50,540 bases of DNA from JAEUSG01 sp964590225 (GCA_964590225.1 CAZPWS010000019.1:1-50540); one strand, 5' to 3'. Shown: positions 32,331-41,448, counted from the stretch's first letter. Numbers and translations: made by a program. Notes: generated from the letters alone by a model not told the origin.

Positions 32331-33227
32331 ATGAAGAAAATGTTGATCTTTTTCGTAGCGTTTGCCTCAATTGTTTCGGGTAGCGGCGATTTTCTCATGG
32401 CAGGCTACAGTGTTGCACCTTCGGCTATTGCTGCTGGCAGAGGTGCGAGCGGTGTGGCTCTTTCCGAAGATGGTGGCTATAGCTTTGTTAATCCAGCCGG
32501 CGTTTTGAATGCTTCCGGCGATCGCCTCTTTTTTTCGCATGCTAATTTATTTCAGTCTTCCAGATCCGAACACTTTAATATAACTGCCCGGATTAATGAG
32601 TTTCCGTTTGGGGTTTCATTATACTACCGTCATCTTGGTGTCGCCCCAGTTATTCTTGATGGTTCGGACTACAACGAGGATAATACTTACGCTGCTTACG
32701 ATGCCGCCATTTCGGTTGGCAGTGGTTTTATTAAGCGTGGAGTAAAGTTTGGTTTGTCGCTGCGGCTGATGCAGGAATCTGTTTGGCATTATTCAAATTA
32801 TGCAGTTGCCCTCGATGGTGGGGTTATTAGCCCGCTACTATTTGATAGGTTGACTCTTGGAGCCTCGTTTATAAACTTGGGCTATGCCGGAAAGATGGAT
32901 AACGAGAAGTTTCCGCTGTTGTCCCTGTGGCGTGCAGGGGCGGCTTATGTGATAAAAAAGAGCAGCAGTATCAATATTAAGTCAGTGGCAGATATTAAAG
33001 TGTTGAGTGATGGAAGCGTCTCTCTGCCCCTCGGACTTGAAGGTGGTAACAGGTGGCTAATTGCGCGGGCAGGATGGAATCTGCTGCACGACACAGAATC
33101 ATTTTCTGCCGGTTTTTCTCTTGTTTTTTCATCTTTTCAGTTCGATTATGCTTTTGTTCATTATACAAATAACCTAACCGATAATAGCCAGCCGCAGTTT
33201 TTCTCGCTCTCACTTTATTTTTATTAG
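32331..33227 (+). CDS. PorV/PorQ-family outer-membrane barrel protein
   Basis: The 298 residues have a signal peptide (KKMLIFFVAFASIVSGSGD) and a PorQ-like opening, APSAIAAGRGASGVALSEDG then SFVNPAGVLNASGD. Amphipathic strands run to a C-terminal aromatic (FSLSLYFY), the usual barrel-assembly end. It is a paralogue of the gene 28 bases upstream, and the pair closes the lolA operon. A short untranslated tail and an intergenic space follow. Confidence 0.82.
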   Translation: MKKMLIFFVAFASIVSGSGDFLMAGYSVAPSAIAAGRGASGVALSEDGGYSFVNPAGVLNASGDRLFFSHANLFQSSRSEHFNITARINEFPFGVSLYYRHLGVAPVILDGSDYNEDNTYAAYDAAISVGSGFIKRGVKFGLSLRLMQESVWHYSNYAVALDGGVISPLLFDRLTLGASFINLGYAGKMDNEKFPLLSLWRAGAAYVIKKSSSINIKSVADIKVLSDGSVSLPLGLEGGNRWLIARAGWNLLHDTESFSAGFSLVFSSFQFDYAFVHYTNNLTDNSQPQFFSLSLYFY

Positions 33228-33401
33228 CGAGCATTGCATATTCTGCAAACTGTCCTTCTCTTTTTTCAAAAAAATGGCAAAAAAAGGGGTGCGGATTTGA
33301 ATGTGTCTCACCCCCGCCGGACGGTTAAATAGCAATTCCTTATCCAGCTACTGAAAAGTTCTTGAAATCGATACACCCCAAAATTGTATCTTTAACACCC
33401 T
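33228..33401. other. Intergenic region between the lolA operon and etfB
   Basis: 174 bases without a gene. GGGGTG (33286-33291) and CACCCC (33309-33314) could pair with a 17-base loop, but no T-tract follows, so it is not a convincing terminator. A promoter-like pair TTGAAA (33362-33367) and TGTATC (33385-33390) with 17 bases between lies just before etfB. Confidence 0.5.
33362..33390 (+). promoter_or_regulatory. Candidate promoter of etfB, implying a near-leaderless transcript
   Basis: TTGAAA and TGTATC with a 17-base spacer fit a sigma-70-type promoter. Transcription would start near 33397, about five bases before the ATG at 33402, and no Shine-Dalgarno precedes that ATG. Both facts fit a leaderless or nearly leaderless message. 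Assigned by eye only. Confidence 0.35.
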
Positions 33402-34325
33402 ATGGAAACAAAAATAATAGTACTCGTAAAACAGGTCCCTGACACACACAACATTACGGCGCAGGCGATGAAGGAAGATGGCACGGTAAATCGTGCTGCG
33501 TTGCCGGCAATCTTTAACCCCGAAGATCTTAACGCCCTTGAAATGGCGCTCAGGATCAAGGATTCTTTTGGTGCCCACATCACAGCCGTGACGATGGGAC
33601 CGCCGAGAGCGGCAGATATCCTTCGGGAATCACTTTTTCGCGGTGCCGACCGCACTGTCCTTATCACGGACAGAGCTTTTGCCGGTGCCGATACTCTTGC
33701 CACCTCATATACTCTCGCGCAGGCGGTAAAAAAGCTTGGGGGGGGGGATATTGTTATGTGTGGCAGGCAGGCAATTGACGGCGATACCGCTCAGGTTGGG
33801 CCGCAAATGGCCGAAAAACTTCCCTACAATCAGGTTACTTTTGTGGATGAAGTTGTAAAGATTGATCAGGCAAAAAAAAAGGTGACGCTTCGCCGCACTC
33901 TTGGAAGATCAACCGAAACAATCGAAACAGCAATGCCTGTACTAATTACAGTACCAGCTGTTAACGAGCCGCGGAGTTTTGGCGCAAAGTTCCAGATGAA
34001 GTATAAAAAGGCAAGAACACGAATAGAGGTTGAGGAGAGTGTCAAGGCTTCAACACCTGGTGGAAATTATGCTGACGACTGGGTTAGGGCTGAAGTCGAT
34101 AAAGAGGTTGCCCTTCTTCGTGAAAAGGGGCTACTTATAGAAACTTGGACTGCTGCGGATTTAGGAGCTGATGTCAATTCTATTGGCCTTGCCGGTTCGC
34201 CTACAAAAGTCAAGAAAATCGAAAGCGTTGTTCTCGCGGCACGGGAGATTAAAACCGTTGCCCCTTCGGACGACAGCATTCGTCAGTTCATGAAAGAACT
34301 AATAGAGGAGAAGACCTTTGTCTAA
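33402..34325 (+). CDS. etfB: Electron transfer flavoprotein beta subunit
   Basis: It pairs with EtfA to carry electrons from acyl-CoA dehydrogenase. The start is METKIIVLVKQVPDTHN; the AMP/FAD-binding signatures are seen in GADTLATSYTLAQAV, MCGRQAIDGDTAQVGPQMAE and PVLITVPAVNEPR. At 307 residues it is longer than the common 250-260, with an extended C-terminus like the Bacteroidetes form. Residues 113-116 (GGGD) are encoded by a G10 run (33738-33747) that is in frame here. It overlaps etfA by 8 bases. Confidence 0.94.
   Translation: METKIIVLVKQVPDTHNITAQAMKEDGTVNRAALPAIFNPEDLNALEMALRIKDSFGAHITAVTMGPPRAADILRESLFRGADRTVLITDRAFAGADTLATSYTLAQAVKKLGGGDIVMCGRQAIDGDTAQVGPQMAEKLPYNQVTFVDEVVKIDQAKKKVTLRRTLGRSTETIETAMPVLITVPAVNEPRSFGAKFQMKYKKARTRIEVEESVKASTPGGNYADDWVRAEVDKEVALLREKGLLIETWTAADLGADVNSIGLAGSPTKVKKIESVVLAAREIKTVAPSDDSIRQFMKELIEEKTFV
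33738..33747. repeat. G10 homopolymer inside etfB
   Basis: Ten G encode Gly113-Gly115 and the first base of Asp116. The frame is intact at ten. Gain or loss of one base would end EtfB soon after and uncouple the etfA start. Confidence 0.9.
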
Positions 34326-35379
34326 TAAAAAACCCATACAAAAGAAAAAACCTGCTCCTTCTGTTGAAAAGAACGGCGTTATGGTTTATATCGAAGCAGA
34401 ACATGGCGAAATCGCCGGAGTAAGCGTTGAACTTGTATCGAAGGCGCGAGAGCTTGCCGATCAACTTGGAGTTACGGTTTCTGCTGTAGTTATAGGAAAG
34501 AGTGTTGCCAAATTTGCGCCGGTGTTATTTGCGTACGGTGCAGATGTTGTTATGGTTGTTGAGGATAAACGGCTTGCATTTTATGAAACACTTCCCTTTG
34601 CCAAAGCTGTTGTAAAGGTTGTGAAAGATAGCGCCCCACAGGTGGTTCTCTTTGGTGCTTCACCTCTTGGACGGGACCTTGCCCCAAGAATCGCAAGTGA
34701 GTTGAAGGTGGGTTTAACAGCCGACTGTACAGAACTTGCAATAGGGCCACACGAAGATCCCAGAACCAAAAAGCAGTACGAAAATATTCTGTATCAAATT
34801 CGCCCCGCTTTTGGTGGAAACATTGTGGCAACAATTGTTTCACCCGACCACAGGCCGCAGATGGCTACTGTTAGGGAAGGGGTAATGAAGCTTGCAACAC
34901 CCGACAAAAAAAGAAAAGGCAAAGTTGTAAAGGTTGCTGTTCCCTTCAAGAATAGTGATTTTGTCAATAAGGTGATAAATAGGGTTATCGGTCGAAAAAA
35001 GGTTAATCTTGCTGGAGCCAATATCATAGTTTCTGGTGGTGCTGGAGTCGGTTCAAGGGATAATTTTAAACTTGTTGCCGAATTGGCAGAGTGTATCGGC
35101 GGTGTTGTTGGGGCATCGCGTGCTGCGGTAGATTCCGGTCTTATCGACCACGAACATCAGGTTGGTCAGACAGGTACTACGGTTCGTCCCAAGCTCTATA
35201 TCGCCTGTGGAATCTCGGGCGCAATTCAGCACAGGACAGGCATGGAAAATTCGTCAAAGATCATAGCTATCAATACCGATCCTGATGCGCCAATTTTCAA
35301 AATTGCCCATTATGGAATTGTGGGGGATATCAGAGAGGTATTGCCCAGAATGATTAAAGCCTACAAATCTAAAGGATAA
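34318..35379 (+). CDS. etfA: Electron transfer flavoprotein alpha subunit
   Basis: The 353-residue FAD-binding subunit has the C-terminal FAD domain at about 225-345: ANIIVSGGAGVGSRDNF, GASRAAVDSGLIDHEHQVGQTGTTVRPKLYIACGISGAIQH and INTDPDAPIFKIAHYGIVGD. The N-terminal domain follows a lysine-rich start. The start is TTG 34318, preceded by GAGGAG (34306-34311) inside the end of etfB; the 8-base overlap suggests translational coupling. The acyl-CoA dehydrogenase gene follows after 8 bases. Confidence 0.95.
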   Translation: MSNKKPIQKKKPAPSVEKNGVMVYIEAEHGEIAGVSVELVSKARELADQLGVTVSAVVIGKSVAKFAPVLFAYGADVVMVVEDKRLAFYETLPFAKAVVKVVKDSAPQVVLFGASPLGRDLAPRIASELKVGLTADCTELAIGPHEDPRTKKQYENILYQIRPAFGGNIVATIVSPDHRPQMATVREGVMKLATPDKKRKGKVVKVAVPFKNSDFVNKVINRVIGRKKVNLAGANIIVSGGAGVGSRDNFKLVAELAECIGGVVGASRAAVDSGLIDHEHQVGQTGTTVRPKLYIACGISGAIQHRTGMENSSKIIAINTDPDAPIFKIAHYGIVGDIREVLPRMIKAYKSKG

Positions 35380-35387
35380 AATTAAAT

Positions 35388-37133
35388 ATGTCCACTCCAA
35401 ATTTTTATACAGATAATCCGGATATTCAGTATAATCTGGAACGGCTTAATCTGAAATCGATTGCCGATCTTCTTGAACAAGACTATTCGGAGTCAAAGCA
35501 GTATGACTTTGCGCCCGTTAATGCCGACGATGCCATTGAGAACTACCTTAATGTGTGTAAAATTGGCGGAGAAATTTGCGCCGGTCCCGTAATGGCAAGG
35601 GCACGACAGATTGACGACGAAGGGAACACCTGCGACGGTACAGAAGTCTGCGTTAATCCTCTCGTAAATCAGAATATCGAAGACTTCAGAAAAGCACAGT
35701 TGTTAGGACTCTCTCTTCCCCGTCAGTATGGCGGACTTAATATGCCACAGGTTGTAAAGGTTGCTATCCTTGAGATGGTTTCGCGGGCAGACGCTTCACT
35801 AATGAACATTGTCGGTTTGCAGGACATCGCCGAGACGGTGAATGATTTTGGAACACACGAACAAAAGTTGACATATGTTGTCCCCTTGGCTAAGGGTGAG
35901 GCAACAGGGGCAATGGTTCTTACAGAGCCGGATGCCGGTTCCGATTTGCAGGCTGTAAGGTTTCAGGCCATTCCTCCCGCCAATGGTGACACACAAAATG
36001 GTGTGTGGCACCTCAAAGGGGTAAAGAGATTTATTACAAACGGTTGCGGCAATGTACTTCTTGTATTGGCACGGTCGGAAGAGGGAACGAAGGATGGTCG
36101 TGGTCTTTCGATGTTTGTTTGCTTTCGTGATAAAACAATAAAAATCCGCCGCATTGAACACAAAATGGGAATTCACGGTTCTCCAACTTGTGAAATGGTG
36201 TTTGATAATACCCCTGCCTATCTTGTTGGATCAAGGAAGAGGGGACTTATCCGCTATGTAATGGCTTTGATGAATGGTGCACGAATAGGCATTGCTTCAC
36301 AGGCGCTTGGAATAGGCGAAGCGGCATATAGGGATGCGAGGGATTATGCCCGTTCGCGCGTGCAGTTTGGAAAGTCAATCGACCAGTTCCCTGCCGTTTA
36401 TGAGTTGCTTACAAATATGCAAATCAAGGTTGAGGCGGGGCGTACCCTGCTATATGAAACAGCCAAGGTGGTTGATCTTTTTAAGGTTAACGAAAAGAGA
36501 ATTGAGGAGCATCGTGCCCATGGACAGCCTGTAGATCCTGAGTGGACAAAGCTCACAAACTATTATGAAAAACTTGCAAGTGTCCTCACCCCGTTTTCAA
36601 AGCTCTTTAATACAGAGATGGCCAACCAGAATTCTTATGATGGCATACAGATAATGGGCGGTAGCGGATTTATGAAAGACTACAATATGGAACGCTACTA
36701 TCGTGACGCGAGAATTACAAATATTTATGAAGGTACATCGCAATTGCAGGTTGTAGCGGCTATGCCTGGCCTTATGGCTGGTTTCATGAACAAGATATAC
36801 GACGATTTCTGCAATGAATCTTTTGAAGATAAGCTTGGCCATCTTGCGGAAAAGGTGAGGGGTTGCGTTTCTGCTATCTACAAATGCGTAAATCATATCA
36901 AAGAACAAAAGAATGCAACCTATTCTGACTATGTCGCACGGCGAATGGTCGAGATGGGAATGGATACTTATATAGCAATTCTATTCCTCTCATGTGCCAG
37001 AAACAATTCGCGAAAGGCAGCTGTGGCAGAAATATGGATTCGTGATACAGAGGCAAAGGTAAAGGCAGGAATGGAATTTATCGTGTCAAATAGGTATCAG
37101 CTCATAGATCTCCACAAGGAGATTATTGGTTAA
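35388..37133 (+). CDS. Acyl-CoA dehydrogenase, FAD-dependent (Bacteroidetes-type long form)
   Basis: It oxidises acyl-CoA to enoyl-CoA, or runs in reverse, with EtfAB as electron partner. The 581 residues show MVLTEPDAGSDLQAVRF, WHLKGVKRFITNG, HKMGIHGSPTCEMVF, MNGARIGIASQALGIGEAAYRDARDYARSRVQFGK and the catalytic-base segment RITNIYEGTSQLQ. The long C-terminal extension is typical of the 560-600-residue form seen in Bacteroidetes, together with the etfB/etfA type here. The chain length of the substrate cannot be inferred. It is the last gene of the etf operon, 8 bases after etfA. Confidence 0.94.
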   Translation: MSTPNFYTDNPDIQYNLERLNLKSIADLLEQDYSESKQYDFAPVNADDAIENYLNVCKIGGEICAGPVMARARQIDDEGNTCDGTEVCVNPLVNQNIEDFRKAQLLGLSLPRQYGGLNMPQVVKVAILEMVSRADASLMNIVGLQDIAETVNDFGTHEQKLTYVVPLAKGEATGAMVLTEPDAGSDLQAVRFQAIPPANGDTQNGVWHLKGVKRFITNGCGNVLLVLARSEEGTKDGRGLSMFVCFRDKTIKIRRIEHKMGIHGSPTCEMVFDNTPAYLVGSRKRGLIRYVMALMNGARIGIASQALGIGEAAYRDARDYARSRVQFGKSIDQFPAVYELLTNMQIKVEAGRTLLYETAKVVDLFKVNEKRIEEHRAHGQPVDPEWTKLTNYYEKLASVLTPFSKLFNTEMANQNSYDGIQIMGGSGFMKDYNMERYYRDARITNIYEGTSQLQVVAAMPGLMAGFMNKIYDDFCNESFEDKLGHLAEKVRGCVSAIYKCVNHIKEQKNATYSDYVARRMVEMGMDTYIAILFLSCARNNSRKAAVAEIWIRDTEAKVKAGMEFIVSNRYQLIDLHKEIIG

Positions 37134-37152
37134 TGTTATTCTTGCGTCATAA

Positions 37153-38214
37153 ATGAGCGGGAAAAAGATACTTGTTACTGGTACTGCCGGTTTTATTGGT
37201 TTTCATCTTGCCAATAGGCTGCTTAGAGATGGTCACTCTGTTGTTGGCCTCGACTGTATAAATGATTATTACGATGTTAATGTAAAGTATGGCCGCTTGA
37301 ATGAGGCGGGGATAGATCAGGATGCAATTGAGTATGGCCGTCCAATTACAAGTGCGAAACATCAAAACTACCAGTTTGTAAAAATGAATCTTGAAGATAT
37401 TTCTGGACTTAATAACCTTTTTAATAGCGAATGCTTTGATTCGGTGTGTAACTTGGCTGCTCAGGCTGGTGTAAGGTATTCGCTTGTTAATCCACATGCG
37501 TATCTCAAAAGCAACCTTGAAGGTTTTTTGAATATTCTTGAAGCGTGTCGCCACAATGGGGTGAAGCACCTTTCATATGCAAGTAGTTCGAGCGTATATG
37601 GTCTAAACTGTAAGATGCCGTTTTCTACGGGCAGTAATGTTGATCACCCCCTAAGCTTATATGCCGCCTCCAAAAAAAGCAATGAGTTGATGGCTCACAC
37701 ATACAGCCAGCTTTATGGTTTGCCTACAACTGGTCTCCGTTTTTTCACGGTTTATGGCCCATGGGGCAGGCCCGATATGGCTCTGTTTATATTTGTAAAG
37801 GCAATTCTCGAAGGAAAACCGATAGAAGTATTTAATAATGGTGAAATGAAGAGAGACTTTACCTTCGTTGATGATATTGTTCAGGGACTTGTTCATGTGA
37901 TAGATCGTCCGCCAGCAGGAAACTGTGAGTGGTCACCTTTGAATCCTGATCCCTCTTCGTCTATTGCGCCGTATAAGGTTTATAACATTGGAAACAGCAG
38001 CCCTGTAAAATTACTCGACTTTGTTGAGGCAATTGAGGTCGCATTAGGGAAAAAGGCCGAAAAAAAGTTTTTGCCTATGCAGCCTGGTGATGTTCCGGCA
38101 ACATGGGCAGATGTGTCCGATCTTCAAAAGGATTTTGGTTATAAACCATCTACTTCCATTCAGGAAGGTGTAAGCAGATTTGTCGAGTGGTATCGTTCTT
38201 TTTATGGTTTGTAA
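37153..38214 (+). CDS. NAD-dependent nucleotide-sugar epimerase, likely UDP-glucuronate 4-epimerase
   Basis: An extended SDR of 353 residues. The Rossmann motif is TGTAGFIGFHLANRLL (about 9-24); the catalytic residues are in SYASSSSVYG and LYAASKKSNE (Y-xxx-K). Later segments are FFTVYGPWGRPDMALF, RDFTFVDDIVQGLVHV and VYNIGNSSPVKLLDFV. The pattern NDYYDVNVKYGRL and AGVRYSLVNPHAY matches UDP-glucuronate 4-epimerases (LpsL/GlaE-like), which make UDP-galacturonate for polysaccharides. It precedes the SLBB export protein by 35 bases, consistent with a polysaccharide locus. The precise sugar is inference. Confidence 0.9.
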   Translation: MSGKKILVTGTAGFIGFHLANRLLRDGHSVVGLDCINDYYDVNVKYGRLNEAGIDQDAIEYGRPITSAKHQNYQFVKMNLEDISGLNNLFNSECFDSVCNLAAQAGVRYSLVNPHAYLKSNLEGFLNILEACRHNGVKHLSYASSSSVYGLNCKMPFSTGSNVDHPLSLYAASKKSNELMAHTYSQLYGLPTTGLRFFTVYGPWGRPDMALFIFVKAILEGKPIEVFNNGEMKRDFTFVDDIVQGLVHVIDRPPAGNCEWSPLNPDPSSSIAPYKVYNIGNSSPVKLLDFVEAIEVALGKKAEKKFLPMQPGDVPATWADVSDLQKDFGYKPSTSIQEGVSRFVEWYRSFYGL

Positions 38215-38249
38215 CTGATTAGTTAACTGATTTTAACTATATTTAAATA

Positions 38250-41012
38250 ATGAACATTAATTGTAGAATGGCTGGATTTGCCCTTACTCTTTTGCTGCTA
38301 ATTTGCCCGTTATTGGCACAATCGCAGGAAGAGATCCTTCGTAAAATTAAAAGTGGTGAGATTGCGGTTCCTCAGGAATTAATGAAAGGGATTGAAACGA
38401 ATGTTGTTTCGGGTCACTCTTTTCAGCCTACGGTTGCTGTGTCGCAAAAGGCTAAAGAAGCTATAATCACACAAAAGGATGATCTATTAAATCCCGCTAA
38501 AAAAAATGAAGAAACAGTTTTGGAAAAGGACACCCTAGGAAAAAATAGAAATTTACAAAAAGAATATAAAAATCTTGTAGATGCCGACGCGGTCAAGCTT
38601 GGCCTTAAGCCGTTTGGTTTTGATATTTTTGCAAGGACAGTGGGCCATGCTGCCGTTAACACCGCTCCCTCGGATGATTATATATTGAGTGTCGGCGACG
38701 AAGTCGTGATTTACACATGGGGCAGAGAAAACGGTCAGAGGAGCGTTTTTGTCGATAAGGATGGTTTTGTCAATTATCCTCCTCTTGCTCCAATCAGGGT
38801 GGCTGGTCTTGCTTTTCGTGAAGCCAAAACGGTTGTAAAATCTTCTCTTGAGTCAATTTCCGGATTACAGGCCAGAATTTCTCTCGGACAGCTATCTTCT
38901 GTAAGAGTTTTACTAATGGGTGATGTTGTAAATCCTGGTTCTTACATGATAACATCCGGCACAACACTGATAAATGCCCTTTTTGTTTGCGGAGGAATAA
39001 GCGATATTGGGGGACTTCGTCAGGTAAGGCTTGAGCGCTATGGTAAACCGTACAAGACCTTTGATCTGTACAACCTTCTTGTGCATGGCTCCGGACAGAA
39101 TGATATTCAGCTTGTCTCCGGAGATATTGTCTTTGTGCCAGTGGCTGAGAAGCGGGTTGCTGTCGCCGGGTTTGTAAAGAGGCCTGCCATTTATGAGGCG
39201 AGAACGGGAAACAAGGTGTCGGATATGGTTCGCTTTGCCGGTGGTTTATCGGCAGAGGCCAATGGCGATCGAATTGTGGTTGAAAGGTACAAAAAAAATG
39301 CAAAGCGGGTAGTATTAACCTTCTCGATGAATGCTGCTACTGGTCAGATTGTTAATGATGTACCAGTTGAGGATGGCGACATGATAAAGGTGTTTCCATT
39401 GCTTTCCGAAGAAGGAAATGCCGTTGTTGTTACGGGACATGTAAAGTCACCAGGAAAATATGAGTACATGGATGGGTTGACTGTTAAGAGCATTTTGCCT
39501 ACGACGCGCTCCTTTCTTCCCGAAGCCTTTTTTGAGTACGCGGTTGTTAAAAGGGTTATTCCACCGGAGTATCACTGCGAATATATTCCTTTTTCGCTTG
39601 GGCGAATATACGAAAATAGCGGTAGCGACTTTGCTCTCAAACCCATGGATACTCTTTTTGTATTCAGCAGGAATGAACTGTCCGATATGCCTTACATTGA
39701 AGTAATGGGAAACATACGCAAAGCAGGAAAACTTCGCTATGTTCGAAATATGCGGGTGTCTGATGCTGTTATAGCTGCCGGCGGTTATGCCGATGATACC
39801 TATTTTGGCGAGGCGCATATTTATAGGGTAAAGGGTGATGGTGGTACAGGAAGCGACATAGTGAGGGTTTCGCTTGCCCGTATTTCTGAAGACTACAATG
39901 ATTCTAATAATGTCATTCTTAATCCCAATGATCGGCTACTGATTTTTTCACGGTGGCATTTTGAGTTCAGGGATTCTGTGTTTGTATATGGCGAAGTGAA
40001 GAAGGCCGGCAAATACCCTTTTTCCGAAGGAATGACAGTGGAGGACCTTGTCAAGCTATCGGGCGGTTATACGGAATCGACATATAGGCTATATGTGGAA
40101 ATTGTTCGCTCTGTAATAGAGAAAGACTCCGTTGAACGGGAAAGAATTATAAAACTCAATTTTGATAAAGTGCCGGAAAACGGCGTTGCTTATAAACTGG
40201 AGCCACGAGACGAGGTCTTTATTCGCAATATCGTTGACTATGGTAAGACAATTGCAGTGAAGCTTAATGGGCTTTTTGTTTTCCCGGGTGTTTACAGGGC
40301 GGAAAAAGGGGAAACTATAAGCAGTATTATTGCCCGAGCTGGCGGATTCAGGTCTGAGGCTTATTTACCAGGGCTAATTTTTTCGCGAGTTAGAGTGAGG
40401 GAGAGGCAGCAGGAGAATATGGTGAAGGTTGCTAACAGCCTCGAGAGAGAGCTTGAAAGAATGCTAGAAGAGAACGCAGTATCGGTTTCAGCAGAGGATA
40501 GGGCTTACCGTGAGTCGTTAATAAACCAGAGGAAGTCCATGCTCGAAAATCTCAGGAGTACAACTCCTGTTGGCAGGGTAATAGTGGATGTCAAAAACTT
40601 TGAAAAGTTCAAGGGGTCGGAATTTGATATTGCTGTAGAAAATGGGGATGAACTCACTGTCGCCGAAAATCTTAATACAGTTTCGGTTATGGGAGAGGTT
40701 TACGCACCTATCAGTGTTGTTTATTCCAATAGAAGCAATACTGTTGGGGAGTGTCTTGGCCTTGCTGGCGGTGTTAAAGAGAGCGGTGACGCTAATAATA
40801 TTTATCTTTTGCGGGCAGATGGATCGGTGTTGACCCCCAAGACGGTTGGACTATTTAGCGTGTTTAGCTGGACCGAAGTTGGGCCAGGCGCCACCATAAT
40901 TGTTCCGCCCAAAACATCTAAGAGGGGCTTTTGGGCAGAGTTTGAACAGGTTACAAGAGTCATTTATCAGCTTGCTGTAACCACTGGGGTTGTTGCCTCG
41001 GTACTCAAATAA
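38250..41012 (+). CDS. Polysaccharide export outer-membrane protein with about seven SLBB domains
   Basis: The 920-residue product has a signal peptide (MAGFALTLLLLICPLLAQSQ). The Wza-type poly-export domain starts near 143 (DDYILSVGDEVVIYTWG). Repeated SLBB domains follow, each beginning with a V.G.V..PG.Y-type strand: MGDVVNPGSYMI, AGFVKRPAIYEA, TGHVKSPGKYEY, MGNIRKAGKLRY, YGEVKKAGKYPF, NGLFVFPGVYRA and MGEVYAPISVVY. A short hydrophobic segment (VIYQLAVTTGVVASVL) closes the protein. Wza has three such domains at most, so this is an extended export channel or sugar-binding stack. It lies beside the epimerase, and the sugar transferase at 13232 could initiate its polymer. Confidence 0.9.
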   Translation: MNINCRMAGFALTLLLLICPLLAQSQEEILRKIKSGEIAVPQELMKGIETNVVSGHSFQPTVAVSQKAKEAIITQKDDLLNPAKKNEETVLEKDTLGKNRNLQKEYKNLVDADAVKLGLKPFGFDIFARTVGHAAVNTAPSDDYILSVGDEVVIYTWGRENGQRSVFVDKDGFVNYPPLAPIRVAGLAFREAKTVVKSSLESISGLQARISLGQLSSVRVLLMGDVVNPGSYMITSGTTLINALFVCGGISDIGGLRQVRLERYGKPYKTFDLYNLLVHGSGQNDIQLVSGDIVFVPVAEKRVAVAGFVKRPAIYEARTGNKVSDMVRFAGGLSAEANGDRIVVERYKKNAKRVVLTFSMNAATGQIVNDVPVEDGDMIKVFPLLSEEGNAVVVTGHVKSPGKYEYMDGLTVKSILPTTRSFLPEAFFEYAVVKRVIPPEYHCEYIPFSLGRIYENSGSDFALKPMDTLFVFSRNELSDMPYIEVMGNIRKAGKLRYVRNMRVSDAVIAAGGYADDTYFGEAHIYRVKGDGGTGSDIVRVSLARISEDYNDSNNVILNPNDRLLIFSRWHFEFRDSVFVYGEVKKAGKYPFSEGMTVEDLVKLSGGYTESTYRLYVEIVRSVIEKDSVERERIIKLNFDKVPENGVAYKLEPRDEVFIRNIVDYGKTIAVKLNGLFVFPGVYRAEKGETISSIIARAGGFRSEAYLPGLIFSRVRVRERQQENMVKVANSLERELERMLEENAVSVSAEDRAYRESLINQRKSMLENLRSTTPVGRVIVDVKNFEKFKGSEFDIAVENGDELTVAENLNTVSVMGEVYAPISVVYSNRSNTVGECLGLAGGVKESGDANNIYLLRADGSVLTPKTVGLFSVFSWTEVGPGATIIVPPKTSKRGFWAEFEQVTRVIYQLAVTTGVVASVLK

Positions 41013-41075
41013 TTTCGTTTTTAAAAATTGAATATTCTTTTTGTCTTTTGCGGTCTTATTCCGCATATGGCTGTT

Positions 41076-41246
41076 ATGTATAACAACGAGAAGGGGCAAA
41101 GTGCTACGGAGTATGTAGTTATTACTGCATCATTATTATTCATAGTAGCCGTCTTATTTTCGGATCGTCTTCCTTTCAATTTTCTTAGAAAAATAAACAG
41201 TTACGAAAATAGAATACTTGGTACAATCAACAATCCAACACCATAA
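41076..41246 (+). CDS. Flp/class III pilin-like protein (first of a pair)
   Basis: A short protein of 56 residues from ATG 41076, chosen because it gives the compact class III leader MYNNEKGQSATEYVV followed by a hydrophobic helix (ITASLLFIVAVLF). KGQ-x2-TEY is the prepilin peptidase recognition form seen in Flp and archaeal-like pilins. Alternative in-frame starts are ATG 41067 and TTG 41028, none with a clear Shine-Dalgarno. A second pilin gene follows after 16 bases. No tad assembly genes are in the window. Confidence 0.7.
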   Translation: MYNNEKGQSATEYVVITASLLFIVAVLFSDRLPFNFLRKINSYENRILGTINNPTP

Positions 41247-41262
41247 AAAAGGAGAAGTTTTT

Positions 41263-41448
41263 ATGCGGTTACTTAAGAACAGCAGGGGACAGGGAATGAC
41301 GGAGTATATTATCATTGTGGCAATTATCGCTATTGCTGCGATTGCGGGATTTCGCGCATTTGGCTCAAAAATTAAAAACAGTATAAATAAAGCGGGAAAT
41401 TCAATAGAGAGTACTGTTGAAGAGGGAGAAAATTCCTCCAGAGAATAG
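41263..41448 (+). CDS. Flp/Fap-type pilin (second of a pair)
   Basis: A 61-residue protein from ATG 41263, with AAAAAAGGAG at 41245-41254 as ribosome binding site. The class III signal is RLLKNSRGQGMTEYIII, then a helix (IIIVAIIAIAAIAGFRAF) and a small polar tail. GQG-MTEY is the Flp pilin signature. Together with the gene before it, it suggests a type IVc pilus or pseudopilus with its assembly machinery elsewhere. Confidence 0.85.
   Translation: MRLLKNSRGQGMTEYIIIVAIIAIAAIAGFRAFGSKIKNSINKAGNSIESTVEEGENSSRE

Noticed and set aside
33286..33314. Rho-independent terminator after the barrel operon
   Set aside because: A 6-base GGGGTG/CACCCC stem with a 17-base loop and no T-tract after it is too weak.
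33738..33747. Frameshift in etfB at the G10 tract
   Set aside because: The frame is open and matches the family on both sides with exactly ten G, so the gene is intact as given.
38794..39303. 169-residue open frame opposite the SLBB gene
   Set aside because: It is rich in H, P, Q and S with no domain pattern, and it is fully inside a well-supported gene on the other strand.
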